From NCBI RefSeq assembly GCF_003144405.1, contig NZ_PENW01000016.1, positions 144,478-208,477 on the forward strand: DNA of 64,000 bases, read 5' to 3'. Below are positions 38,586 through 47,595 of this stretch, one piece after another (within the stretch, counting starts at the first letter, position 1; each line of letters starts with the position of its first letter). The notes below the pieces were generated by a model. That model did not search any database, was not told the DNA's origin, and saw nothing but the letters and a program-made list of their open reading frames with translations. Source of the stretch: Proteus cibi. GTDB lineage: Bacteria; Pseudomonadota; Gammaproteobacteria; Enterobacterales; Enterobacteriaceae. Both the position numbers and the translations under genes were made by a program.

Positions 38586-38610
38586 AACACAGCGGAAAAC
38601 CCGCTGTGTT
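38586..38610 (-). promoter_or_regulatory. Hairpin between xylA and xylB
   Basis: A perfect 10-bp stem (AACACAGCGG and its complement) with a 5-base loop lies in the 72-bp gap. There is no long U-run, so it may stabilise the xylA message or partially attenuate xylB rather than terminate. Confidence 0.6.
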
Positions 38611-38625
38611 ATTACATTGATGCGA

Positions 38626-39942
38626 TTAACCAAAAATATAGCGATTGACTAAACTTTCGAGCATTTCTTGGCGTCCGCTTTGTAACTGTGGCGCTAAGGT
38701 ATTGCTTTGTGCATATTTCGCCACCTCTTCAAGGCTTAATTTACCTTGTAAGATATTTTGACCGAATTCCGCACTCCAACCTGAATAACGCTGTGCGGTG
38801 AATTTATCCAGCCCACCATCTTGGATCATTCTTGCCGCAATGCGTAACGCCATTGCCATTGTGTCCATTCCTGAAATATGCCCATAGAATAGGTCATATT
38901 TATCATTGCTTTGACGACGAACTTTCGCATCAAAGTTTAACCCCCCCGTTGTAAAGCCCCCTGATTTAAGAATTTCATACATCACAAGTGCATTTTCTTC
39001 CACGCTATTTGGGAATTGGTCGGTATCCCAACCTAATTGTGGATCGCCACGGTTAGCATCAACAGAGCCTAAAATTCCTAACGCAATAGCAGTAGCAATT
39101 TCATGATGGAAGCTGTGTCCGGCCAATGTTGCGTGGTTGGCTTCAATATTTACTTTGACTTCTTTTTCAAGACCAAACTGTTTTAAGAAACCATAAACCG
39201 TCGCAGTATCATAGTCATACTGATGTTTTGTCGGCTCTTGTGGTTTAGGTTCAATCAGTAATGTGCCTTGGAAACCAATTTTATGTTTGTGTTCAACAAC
39301 CATCTGCATAAAACGGCCAATTTGCTCTCTTTCTTGGCGTAAATCTGTATTTAACAGGGTTTCATAGCCTTCACGTCCCCCCCATAATACATAGTTTTCG
39401 CCACCCAGTGTTTTTGTCGCTTTCATCGCTTCACAAACTTGTGTCGCTGCCCATGCAAAAACCTCAGGATCAGGGTTAGTTGCTGCACCAGCACCATAGC
39501 GAGGATGCGTGAAGCAGTTTGCCGTTCCCCATAATAACTTAACGTTGGTTTCTTCTTGTTTTCTTGCTAATACATCGGTGATCGCCGCCATATTAGAGAT
39601 ATATTCATTGATGTTATTACCTTCTGAAATCACATCGACGTCATGAAAACAGTAGAAAGGAACATTGAGCTTATGAAAGAACTCAAAGGCAACATCGGCT
39701 TTGCGTTTTGCTTGCTCTAACGCTTCCCCCGGTGTTTGCCACGGTCTATCAAAAGTACCAATACCAAACATATCAGAACCATTCCAGCAGAAGTTATGCC
39801 AATAACAAGCGGCAAATCTTAGGTGATCTTCCATTCGTTTACCTAAAATAACCTCATCAGGGTTATAGTAACGAAAGGCTAATGGGTTATCGCTTGTAGT
39901 GCCTTCATATTGAATTTGTTCAATTTTATCAAAGTAAGACAT
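38626..39942 (-). CDS. xylA: Xylose isomerase XylA
   Basis: This 438-residue protein (E. coli 440) starts at [14 protein letters not shown] with the ribosome site AAGGACGG. The active-site and metal residues are in [71 protein letters not shown] and LNFDAKVRR. It interconverts D-xylose and D-xylulose. It is separated from nhaC by 10 bp, so they are co-transcribed. Confidence 0.97.
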   Translation of the reverse strand: MSYFDKIEQIQYEGTTSDNPLAFRYYNPDEVILGKRMEDHLRFAACYWHNFCWNGSDMFGIGTFDRPWQTPGEALEQAKRKADVAFEFFHKLNVPFYCFHDVDVISEGNNINEYISNMAAITDVLARKQEETNVKLLWGTANCFTHPRYGAGAATNPDPEVFAWAATQVCEAMKATKTLGGENYVLWGGREGYETLLNTDLRQEREQIGRFMQMVVEHKHKIGFQGTLLIEPKPQEPTKHQYDYDTATVYGFLKQFGLEKEVKVNIEANHATLAGHSFHHEIATAIALGILGSVDANRGDPQLGWDTDQFPNSVEENALVMYEILKSGGFTTGGLNFDAKVRRQSNDKYDLFYGHISGMDTMAMALRIAARMIQDGGLDKFTAQRYSGWSAEFGQNILQGKLSLEEVAKYAQSNTLAPQLQSGRQEMLESLVNRYIFG

Positions 39943-39952
39943 GGAACCGTCC

Positions 39953-41428
39953 TTATTTAGTATCAAGTTGTAATTCTGAATGTGATTCAAGCTCAGCAGT
40001 CATCTCTTCCTGCTCTTCTGGTGTTAATTTAGCAATGCCAAAGCCCGTAAAACCCCACAGCATGGCAAAGAAGATGCCACTCCAGCACAATACAGCCCAA
40101 GGTAAGTAACTTAAGGTTGCAACACCTAACGTACCTGCCATATAAGCCCCTGCGGCGGTCCACGGTAAAATGGGTTCAAAAATCGTGGCGGAGTCTTCTA
40201 CGGTACGAGCGAGGTTTTTAGGGTGTAAGCCTCGTTCGATGTAGGCACCACGTAACATTTCGATAGGAATAAGGATTGAGATTTGTCCATTACACGTCAC
40301 GCCAATCATGGTTAGCCCGCAAGCAATTGTGGCTAAGATCATTGAACCTGTTGAGTGAACCATTTTTAACAATGCATGGACAATCACTTCTAATGCGCCA
40401 CTTAACGATAAGGTACCGGCAAAAGAGAGGGCACAGAAACAGATAAGCAGTGTGCTCATCATCGAGTTCATGCCACCACGATTTAATAAGTTGCCTAATA
40501 ATTCAGGCACTTCTTTCCCTTGGATCATCGAGACATTAAAACCATCAACAGCACTTTTTACGATGTCATGCAATCCAAAACCTTGAATAAGATAGGCGTT
40601 AAACATCGCAATTGCAGCGGAGGCTAACATCACTGGGATAGTGGGCTTTTTCGTTACTGAACCATATAAAATCACTAAGACAGGAATGAGAAGGATTAGA
40701 TTGAAGTTATAAACATTCTCAAGACCATTTGTAATTAAGGTCACTTTTTCTGGCACACCTTGACCTGCTAAATCACCATTCATGCCATAAACAGTCATCA
40801 CAATCGCCGTTAAAATCAGCGAAGGCAGTGTGGTGTAGAGTAAGTGCCAAATATGTTGATAGAGGTCGATCCTTGCCGCCATTGCAGCCAGGTTGGTATC
40901 ACCAGATAACGGTGAAAGTTTGTCACCAAAATAGGCACCCGCAACGACAGCACCGGCTGTTGCAGCAAGATTTGCATCCATACCGACGGCAACACCCATA
41001 AAGGCAACACCGATGGTTCCCGCAGAGCCCCATGACGTTCCTGTACAGACTGATACTAATGATGTAACCAATAATGCTGTGACATAAAGCATTTCTGGGC
41101 TGATCATTTTTAAGCCGTAATAGATCATCAGTGGAATGGTGCCACCAATCATCCATGTGCCTATTAATAAACCCACACTGATTAAAATCAGCAGTGCGGG
41201 CATGGTTTTCGCTATCTTTTGTGAGATTGCCGTTAAGATCTCGTCATAGCGATATCCTAATCGTTTTACTAATAGCGCTGCTACAACTGTAGATAGCACC
41301 ATTAAAGGTTCAGGCGGTAAATCAAAAGCGGCGTAGCCTCCTCCTAATAACACTACCATGGTGAGAATAGGAAAGAGCGATTCAAGAAGCGTAGGCGTTC
41401 TTGGGTTGTTTATCGTTTGCGTTTTCAT
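39953..41428 (-). CDS. nhaC: NhaC-family Na+/H+ antiporter
   Basis: This 491-residue integral membrane protein has about 11-12 hydrophobic segments. The family signature is visible: [46 protein letters not shown] and [11 protein letters not shown] with [20 protein letters not shown]. NhaC proteins exchange Na+ for H+, though some family members exchange organic acids. It lies inside the xylose operon between a PatB-like gene (6-bp gap) and xylA (10-bp gap), so it is induced with xylose use. Confidence 0.9.
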   Translation of the reverse strand: MKTQTINNPRTPTLLESLFPILTMVVLLGGGYAAFDLPPEPLMVLSTVVAALLVKRLGYRYDEILTAISQKIAKTMPALLILISVGLLIGTWMIGGTIPLMIYYGLKMISPEMLYVTALLVTSLVSVCTGTSWGSAGTIGVAFMGVAVGMDANLAATAGAVVAGAYFGDKLSPLSGDTNLAAMAARIDLYQHIWHLLYTTLPSLILTAIVMTVYGMNGDLAGQGVPEKVTLITNGLENVYNFNLILLIPVLVILYGSVTKKPTIPVMLASAAIAMFNAYLIQGFGLHDIVKSAVDGFNVSMIQGKEVPELLGNLLNRGGMNSMMSTLLICFCALSFAGTLSLSGALEVIVHALLKMVHSTGSMILATIACGLTMIGVTCNGQISILIPIEMLRGAYIERGLHPKNLARTVEDSATIFEPILPWTAAGAYMAGTLGVATLSYLPWAVLCWSGIFFAMLWGFTGFGIAKLTPEEQEEMTAELESHSELQLDTK

Positions 41429-41434
41429 TGTAAT

Positions 41435-42604
41435 TTATTCCAAACTGGCGTGAGGTAAGGTACGAATAAGCCGGGTGAAAACGGTTTCTAATATTGAACG
41501 AGGTGTCGCGACATTAATGCGGAAAAAGCCATCCCCAACCGCACCAAAACCACGCCCCCAACTCATTTCCACTTCAGCTAATGAAACAAACCAATGTTTT
41601 AGTTGTTCTTCAGATAACTGCATTTTTTGGTAGTTGATCCATAGCATGTAGGTGCCATGACTTTGAGTGATAACCCAATCAGGAAAATAACGTTCACATT
41701 GTTCTTTTACCCAACGGCGGTTATCAGCAAGGTACGTTTTTAATTCACCAACCCACTGTTGGCCTTGTAAGGTATACGCTTGTAAAAAAGCGGGAACTGA
41801 AAAATAGCCAGGATTATGAATACCCGCAGCAATTAAGCACTGCTTGAATTTTTCACGATATTCAGGATTGGCAATAACGATATTGGCAACTTCAAGACCC
41901 GCTAAATTGAACGTTTTAGCGGGAGAAGTACAAATAAAGGAGTGTTGTTCTACATAAGTATTTACGGATGAAATAGGGTAATAAGTTGCGTCATCAAAAA
42001 TAAAGTCTGCATGCACATCATCAGAAATAATAAAAACCTGATATTTTTGCGCAAGTTCCGCTATTTTTAGTAAGTCACTTTTTTGCCATACCGTTCCTGT
42101 CGGATTATGTGGCGAGAGTAAAATAAAGCAGACAGATTGTTTAAATTTACTTTCTAAGTCATCAAAATCAATTTCATAATAGCCGTCATGATAAATCAAT
42201 GGGCTTTCTAATAGTTCACGGTTGTTGACACAAACGGCATTGCTAATAGGATGATAAGCAGGCGACAGCGTTGTAACTTTATCGCCAATTTGTGTGAAGT
42301 TTTGAATATAAAGCGAAACCGCTTGAATAATACGAGGACAAAACACAATTGTCTCAGGAGCAACAACCCACTGATATTGCGTTTTAAACCAATTTGCTGC
42401 AACGTTATTCCAATCTTGGCTCAGGTCGGTATAGCCATAAATGCCTTTAAGATTAAATTGGGTCAATGCATTAATAATAAAATCAGGGGCAGGAATATCC
42501 ATATCCGCAACAGATAACGGGATAACATTGGCGTTACTATTACACCATTTTGCGCTATAGGTATTTTGCCTAGAAATTAATTTATTAAAGTTATTCTGAT
42601 ACAT
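41435..42604 (-). CDS. PatB/MalY-like PLP aminotransferase or C-S lyase
   Basis: The ATG at 42604 is preceded by GGAGAT and gives 389 residues. It is a fold-type I PLP enzyme: VIPLSVADMDIPAPDFI, IYGYTDLSQDW, LLSPHNPTGTVW, ISDDVHADFIF and the PLP lysine in CTSPAKTFNLAGLEVAN. This is the MalY/PatB class, which cleaves cystathionine and other C-S bonds and in some cases acts as a regulator. Why it leads the xylose operon is not clear. Its promoter region carries a CRP site. Confidence 0.85.
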   Translation of the reverse strand: MYQNNFNKLISRQNTYSAKWCNSNANVIPLSVADMDIPAPDFIINALTQFNLKGIYGYTDLSQDWNNVAANWFKTQYQWVVAPETIVFCPRIIQAVSLYIQNFTQIGDKVTTLSPAYHPISNAVCVNNRELLESPLIYHDGYYEIDFDDLESKFKQSVCFILLSPHNPTGTVWQKSDLLKIAELAQKYQVFIISDDVHADFIFDDATYYPISSVNTYVEQHSFICTSPAKTFNLAGLEVANIVIANPEYREKFKQCLIAAGIHNPGYFSVPAFLQAYTLQGQQWVGELKTYLADNRRWVKEQCERYFPDWVITQSHGTYMLWINYQKMQLSEEQLKHWFVSLAEVEMSWGRGFGAVGDGFFRINVATPRSILETVFTRLIRTLPHASLE

Positions 42605-42700
42605 GAAAAATCTCCTCGGCAATCGGGTTTACAAACAAAATACCCGTTGTAATTAACATTGGTTATTCCTATTTTTTACTTTGCTATTACGAAATTTGGC

Positions 42701-42722
42701 TTGTGTGATTGTAGTCACATAG
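42701..42722. promoter_or_regulatory. CRP-binding site in the xyl divergent promoter
   Basis: The core TGTGA-N6-TCACA at 42704-42719 is a perfect match to the CRP half-sites. It sits about 100 bp from the PatB-like start and 70 bp from xylR, so catabolite control of one or both directions is likely. XylR operator repeats were not recognised with confidence. Confidence 0.8.
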
Positions 42723-42792
42723 CGATGAAAGCAAGTTCTTACAAAATTAAAGCTATGGTTTAATGCCAGCCTTGGGGAATAGGTAAACGAAA

Positions 42793-43959
42793 ATGAAAAA
42801 AGATACATACTTTCGTATTGTGCTGTTATTCAACGCAAATAAAGTCTACGACCGTCAAGTGGTTGAGGGTGTTGGAGAATATCTTCAGGCATCACAGTGC
42901 CATTGGGATGTATTTATTGAAGAGGATTTCCGTACCCGTTTAGATAATATTAATCACTGGGTATGTGATGGCATTATTGCCGATTTTGATGATCCCATTA
43001 TTGCTAAACATTTAAGCCAATCGTCGTTAGCAGTCATTGGCGTAGGGGGCTCTTATCATCAAGAGGAAAATTATCCCCCCGTGCCTTATATCGCCACCGA
43101 TAATTACGCATTAGTTCAACACGCTTTTTTACATTTAAAACAAAAAGGGCTGAAACACTTTGCTTTTTATGGTTTACCGGCAAAAGATCACCCTCATTGG
43201 TCTAATGAACGGGAGCATGCCTTTCGTCAATTAGTCACCAGTGAAAAATATCCGGGTATTGTTTATAACGGCATGGATATTACCCAAGAAAATTGGCAAC
43301 ACGCGCAAAACCGTTTATCGGATTGGATACAAACGTTACCACCACAAACTGGCATTATTGCGGTAACAGATGCACGAGCGCGTCATTTACTGCAAGTTTG
43401 CGATAATTTAAATATAAATGTGCCTGAAGAGATCAGTATTATTGGTATTGATGATGAGGATATGACACGTTATTTATCACGTATTGCCTTGTCATCGGTG
43501 GTACAAGGCTCACGACAAATGGGGTATTTAGCAGCGAAATTGTTGCATCAAACGCTAGAAGGACATGTAACAGAAAAACAGCAAAGAATATTAGTTCCTC
43601 CTGTTAAAATCGTCGAACGCCGTTCAACCGATTTTCATTCGTTTAACGATCCCACCGTTGTTCAAGCCATGCATTATATTTATTACAATGCCTGTAAAGG
43701 GATAAAAACAGAGCAAGTTTTAGATGCCGTTAATATGTCACGTTCTAATTTAGAACAGCGTTTTAAAAAAGAAATTGGTAAGACAATTCATACCGTTATT
43801 TATGAAGAAAAACTCAAACGTGCGCAAAATTTATTAGCCACAACAACGCTTGCGATACAAGAAATATCCGTGATGTGTGGCTATCCATCCTTACAATATT
43901 TTTACTCTATCTTTAAAAAAGATTTGGGAATGACGCCAAAGGAATTTAGGGATAAATAA
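42793..43959 (+). CDS. xylR: Xylose operon activator XylR
   Basis: This 388-residue regulator (E. coli XylR 392) has a LacI/periplasmic-binding-like sugar domain (about residues 1-275: YFRIVLLFNANKVYDRQVVEGVGEYLQ, IGVGGSYHQ, ISIIGIDDEDMTRYLS) and a C-terminal AraC double HTH (MSRSNLEQRFKKEIGKTIH, IQEISVMCGYPSLQYFYSIFKKDLGMTPKEFR). It activates xylose genes when xylose is bound. It is divergent from the operon it controls. Confidence 0.95.
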   Translation: MKKDTYFRIVLLFNANKVYDRQVVEGVGEYLQASQCHWDVFIEEDFRTRLDNINHWVCDGIIADFDDPIIAKHLSQSSLAVIGVGGSYHQEENYPPVPYIATDNYALVQHAFLHLKQKGLKHFAFYGLPAKDHPHWSNEREHAFRQLVTSEKYPGIVYNGMDITQENWQHAQNRLSDWIQTLPPQTGIIAVTDARARHLLQVCDNLNINVPEEISIIGIDDEDMTRYLSRIALSSVVQGSRQMGYLAAKLLHQTLEGHVTEKQQRILVPPVKIVERRSTDFHSFNDPTVVQAMHYIYYNACKGIKTEQVLDAVNMSRSNLEQRFKKEIGKTIHTVIYEEKLKRAQNLLATTTLAIQEISVMCGYPSLQYFYSIFKKDLGMTPKEFRDK

Positions 43960-44218
43960 ACCTTAGTAACTTAATATTAAATTACATTAAATAAAAACAA
44001 TCTAAAAAACAAATAACGAAAAATAATTATCGTTAATTAACAGTTATTATAATACTAAAAATAACCATGTTTAATTATATTAATCATAATTATTGATTTA
44101 TTGAAATATCAGACTATAAATATTACATAGCTTTTAATTAGCTATGTAATCTAAAAATAATACATTGAATATTATTTTCTATCTAAACAATTTAACGGTT
44201 TTATTAAAAGGTATCGTT

Positions 44219-44689
44219 ATGAGTAATAAAATAAAAGATAATTTAGATGTTATTCTTGATGTTGAAATTAAAAAACTAACTTTTGAAGAAATGGAGAATT
44301 TATTTGAAAAAGAGGGTTTTATTGAAGGTAGAGGCACAACTCAGCGCGTTTATATTGATATTTATAATGAAACTTCTGAAAATTTTATGCTTGCATCAAG
44401 AGGGGAACCACTACAAGGAAAATGGGAAAGATCACCACCAATAAAACTATTTGCTAATAGTGACATCAGGGCTATAAATATAGGCAGTGCATTTGCTGGT
44501 CCTAAAGGTTTTTTACGGTATGAAACTTTCGATGATAAATTTTGTAATGTAAATTGGCATTGGTCTCACAATAGTAAATTCAGCTATAGTGTTAACTCTG
44601 GACCCGCACCTATTTATTCGGAAGATAAATCAAAATTACATGCTCAAAATTACATTCTTATAACAGTTCATATTAGAAACAAAAAATAA
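44219..44689 (+). CDS. Small hypothetical protein, AT-rich, possible beta-sandwich
   Basis: The ATG at 44219 (AAAGG upstream) gives 156 residues. After an N-terminal acidic helix (TFEEMENLFEKEGF) the rest is strand-rich with aromatic and glycine spacing: RVYIDIYNETSENFMLASRGE, INIGSAFAGPKGFLRYETFDD, NVNWHWSHNSKFSYSVNSGP. This looks like a small beta-sandwich of the kind seen in aegerolysin- or actinoporin-like pore-forming proteins, but no motif proves it. There is no signal peptide. The gene and its flanks are more AT-rich than the surrounding genes, suggesting recent acquisition. Confidence 0.55.
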   Translation: MSNKIKDNLDVILDVEIKKLTFEEMENLFEKEGFIEGRGTTQRVYIDIYNETSENFMLASRGEPLQGKWERSPPIKLFANSDIRAINIGSAFAGPKGFLRYETFDDKFCNVNWHWSHNSKFSYSVNSGPAPIYSEDKSKLHAQNYILITVHIRNKK

Positions 44690-44733
44690 CCTTATTATAA
44701 GGTGTATTTAAAGTTACTATAAAAACAATTTCA

Positions 44734-44808
44734 GCTCGGCTTATATAAAAATAAAAGAGAATATTTTATTAATATTCCCTAATTTGTTTTTTAATATATA
44801 AGCCGAGC
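44734..44808. repeat. Long inverted repeat with nested hairpin
   Basis: Arms of 14 bp (GCTCGGCTTATATA at 44734-44747 and its exact complement at 44795-44808) enclose 47 bp that contain a second GAATATT/AATATTC hairpin. The GC-rich arm ends stand out in AT-rich DNA. It may be a terminator for the preceding gene, a small structured RNA or a MITE-like unit. Confidence 0.65.
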
Positions 44809-44849
44809 GAAGAATAATATTTAATTTATTATATTTAGCCTAATCAGCT

Positions 44850-45140
44850 TTACTTTCGACGACTATTTGCCCAAGGATCACAATCAGGGTGATCGATAAC
44901 GTCAATCACATCATCAATATCTGCTTCAAGAGAATCAAGATAAAGCGCTTCTACTTCAGCGCGAGCCCATGGCGTTCTGCGCAAAAACTTTAAACTTGAT
45001 TTCACGCTAGGATCACTTCTAAAGCAGTTAATTTTGATAAGTTGTCCTAATTTAGCCCAACCATATTTTGCCACCAGCGCATTTACTTGCATTTCAAGAG
45101 TAACGCCATGTAGCGGATCTTTAGAAATATGTCCTGTCAT
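44850..45140 (-). CDS. VF530 (DUF2132) family protein
   Basis: This 96-residue protein fits the VF530 family: [61 protein letters not shown]. The family is a small helical DNA-binding fold whose biological role is not settled. It is a single minus-strand gene with an acidic C-terminal end ([20 protein letters not shown]). Confidence 0.82.
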   Translation of the reverse strand: MTGHISKDPLHGVTLEMQVNALVAKYGWAKLGQLIKINCFRSDPSVKSSLKFLRRTPWARAEVEALYLDSLEADIDDVIDVIDHPDCDPWANSRRK

Positions 45141-45251
45141 GATTTTCTCAAATACGTTTTATTGATTTCAAAAGTAAGAAGCGATGCAGAGTACAAGAAA
45201 GCAGTGAGAGTGGCAATAAAATGGACTGAATAAAATAGAGATAATACGTTG

Positions 45252-45692
45252 TTATCCCGCATGACTCGTAATATAAAAAATTTCCCATTTGTCATCGCCA
45301 GTATGCCTTAGCGTGATCCTAAGATCAGTCGGGCCTTTAAATTCGATGTTTACATCCTGCATTTCCACTTCATTGCCATTAAACCAGCGGCGTAGGCGGT
45401 TCCCATTTGTTTGTTTTGGAAAACTGTAAGCAAACTGATATCCAGAAGTAGGTATTTCTCTCACCACTTTAGCTTTAAACTCTGCTAATGTTTTCCCTGT
45501 ATACAGGTTTCGTTGTGTCATACTAAATGCCTGTTCATATTCTTCATTATTGATATTATTAATAAAATGAGTGGCAAGTTGACGCTGATAAGAAAAAGAA
45601 TAAGGTAATTTAAGCCAATAATATGTCCCTAGCACCAAAACAATAGATAAAAATGAACAATAAATAGACATCTTTTTATATTGCTTTTTCAT
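45252..45692 (-). CDS. Hypothetical single-pass membrane protein
   Basis: This 146-residue protein has one N-terminal membrane segment (SIYCSFLSIVLVLGTYYWL, about residues 9-27) without a cleavage site, so it is probably anchored with the C-terminal domain in the periplasm. The domain (QRQLATHFINNINNEEYEQAFSMTQRNL) resembles NTF2-like or DUF4878-type folds. No family is assigned. It lies 110 bp from the VF530 gene on the same strand. Confidence 0.55.
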   Translation of the reverse strand: MKKQYKKMSIYCSFLSIVLVLGTYYWLKLPYSFSYQRQLATHFINNINNEEYEQAFSMTQRNLYTGKTLAEFKAKVVREIPTSGYQFAYSFPKQTNGNRLRRWFNGNEVEMQDVNIEFKGPTDLRITLRHTGDDKWEIFYITSHAG

Positions 45693-45879
45693 GATACCCC
45701 ATCCTCATTTTTTAAGTTTTATCATTCCATTATAACCACAGTGTTTAAAGTTTGATTGTGGCAGGCTCATTAAATCTTTAGCCATCATGAATATTATGAG
45801 GCATTGCACGCGTTAATTTCGAAGGAACAGCAAATACCACGCTAAATCTTGAAATTATTTATCAATAAAACGTTTATTA

Positions 45880-45927
45880 AGCCAAGCCATCAAACTAATC
45901 TATTCAATCAGTTTTAATGGCTTGGCT
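45880..45927 (-). terminator. Terminator hairpin of the MFS-amidohydrolase operon
   Basis: AGCCAAGCCAT (45880-45890) and its exact complement (45917-45927) flank a 26-base loop immediately after the stop codon of the minus-strand MFS gene. Confidence 0.75.
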
Positions 45928-45933
45928 AATTAA

Positions 45934-47532
45934 TTACTTCTTATGTGAAAAAGCAGAGAATGAGTGTGTCACTTTTTTGGCGCTAATGATGTTATCTAAT
46001 TGTTGTTGCAACTGTTTATCATCCATTGTCGCGCGATCATGTTGACGAAGATGCTCAGTCCAAGAAGCCACCATAAAAGTTTCCATATACGTTTGAGCGT
46101 TATTCTCCGTCATCGCATCAGATGAAATAAACACGCCCCATGAATAACCACCATCTCTTAAACGAACTGTTTTTAATCGATTCATTAAACTTAGGAATTG
46201 CTCTCGGTGAATGACGTCAATTTGATAATTCACGGTAATTAACACGGGGCCTTTATCTGTTGTAATATCAATAAGCCCATCATCCAGAATAAAATGTTCT
46301 GAATGCTGTAAGTTGATATTGTCATGTTCTAATTTGATACGTAAAACACATAACCAAACTAAAATAATCCCGACCGTTGCACACAGCAAAGCTATCGTCA
46401 CTGAAGTATGTGAAGCGATTTGTCCCCAAACAAGAGAGCCTAACGCCATCGAGCCTGAAAACACGGTTAAATAGAGTGCAAGACCTCTCGCACGAACCCA
46501 ATTAGGCAAGGCTGTTTGTGCTGAGACCATTAATGTGGAAAGGGTGATTATCCAGCTAAATCCTGCAAGCATACTGGCGAAAATAGCGAGATATTTTGAA
46601 GTCGCACTGGCAAAAATAAATAATACCAAGGCTGTTCCCACGGTACCCAAAGCAATAAGTGTGCTGGTGCTAAATTTTTCACGTAATGTTGATAAACTAA
46701 ATGCACCAATCACAGCACCAATACCAATGCTGGTGGTAAGTAAACCGTATAATGTTGCATCACCTTGCAATGAAACACGGGCTACTAGCGGTAACATTGC
46801 CCAATAAGCACTCGCAAAAATAAAAAAGCTGGCTGCTCTTATGATCGTTTTTATCAATGCCGGACTATAACGTGCATAACGCAAACCGGAGATCATTGCT
46901 GCCACAACCGATTCAGCAGGGAGTTTTTCCTCTTCTTTTTTCTCACCTTCCCACCACCAGACAGCAAGAATAATGGCGATAAAGCTCAAGGCATTTAGTA
47001 AAAAAGGAAGATAAAGACCGACTTGGGAAATCAAAATACCGGCAAGTGCGGGACCTATTGCACGGCTGATATTAATTCCCATACTGTTTAAAGCAATACC
47101 TGATTTTAATTCATTAGGTTCGACAATACTTGGTACAATCGCTTGCCATGCAGGACCTAAAAATGCCGCGCCAGATCCCAAAACAAAGGTAATTAATAAT
47201 AACCAGCCAATGCTGATAACATCGAAATACACCAAAACAGCCAATAATGAAGCCGCACAGAGCATTAAAATATTGACGAAAATAAGCAATTTTCGTTTAT
47301 CAAAAATATCCGCAATGGCGCCTGCGGGAAGCGCCAATAAGAAAACAGGTAATGTCGTCATGGCTTGAATAGCGGCAATCATTACGGGATCAGGGCTTAG
47401 GTTTGTCATCAACCAACCGGCACCCACATCATTCATCCAAGTACCAATATTAGAAAATAGCGTTGCCATCCATAATACGAAAAAAATACGATTACGTAAG
47501 GGCGACCATGCAGAGGCGCGTTGCGTTGCCAT
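45934..47532 (-). CDS. MFS transporter (EntS-type) with C-terminal soluble domain
   Basis: This 532-residue protein has an N-terminal MFS_3/EntS-type exporter domain (about residues 1-405, 12 segments: RNRIFFVLWMATLFSNIGTWMNDVGAGWLM, DIFDKRKLLI). A soluble C-terminal domain of about 120 residues follows (VLITVNYQIDVIHREQFLSLMNRLKTVRLRDGGYSWGVFISSD), resembling an ABM/NIPSNAP-like dimeric ferredoxin fold. Its gene lies 63 bp after the amidohydrolase gene in the same direction. Exporters of this class move small molecules outward; the substrate is unknown. Confidence 0.8.
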   Translation of the reverse strand: MATQRASAWSPLRNRIFFVLWMATLFSNIGTWMNDVGAGWLMTNLSPDPVMIAAIQAMTTLPVFLLALPAGAIADIFDKRKLLIFVNILMLCAASLLAVLVYFDVISIGWLLLITFVLGSGAAFLGPAWQAIVPSIVEPNELKSGIALNSMGINISRAIGPALAGILISQVGLYLPFLLNALSFIAIILAVWWWEGEKKEEEKLPAESVVAAMISGLRYARYSPALIKTIIRAASFFIFASAYWAMLPLVARVSLQGDATLYGLLTTSIGIGAVIGAFSLSTLREKFSTSTLIALGTVGTALVLFIFASATSKYLAIFASMLAGFSWIITLSTLMVSAQTALPNWVRARGLALYLTVFSGSMALGSLVWGQIASHTSVTIALLCATVGIILVWLCVLRIKLEHDNINLQHSEHFILDDGLIDITTDKGPVLITVNYQIDVIHREQFLSLMNRLKTVRLRDGGYSWGVFISSDAMTENNAQTYMETFMVASWTEHLRQHDRATMDDKQLQQQLDNIISAKKVTHSFSAFSHKK

Positions 47533-47554
47533 CGTCTTATCTCTCTTTGTGTGA

Positions 47555-47582
47555 GATGGCCGGTAAATAATTACCGACCATC
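47555..47582 (-). promoter_or_regulatory. Intercistronic hairpin
   Basis: GATGGCCGGTAA and TTACCGACCATC form a 12-bp stem with one mismatch and a 4-base loop in the 63-bp gap between the amidohydrolase and MFS genes. There is no U-run, so it is probably an RNA stability or attenuation element. Confidence 0.5.
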
Positions 47583-47595
47583 GTTATCATAAAAA

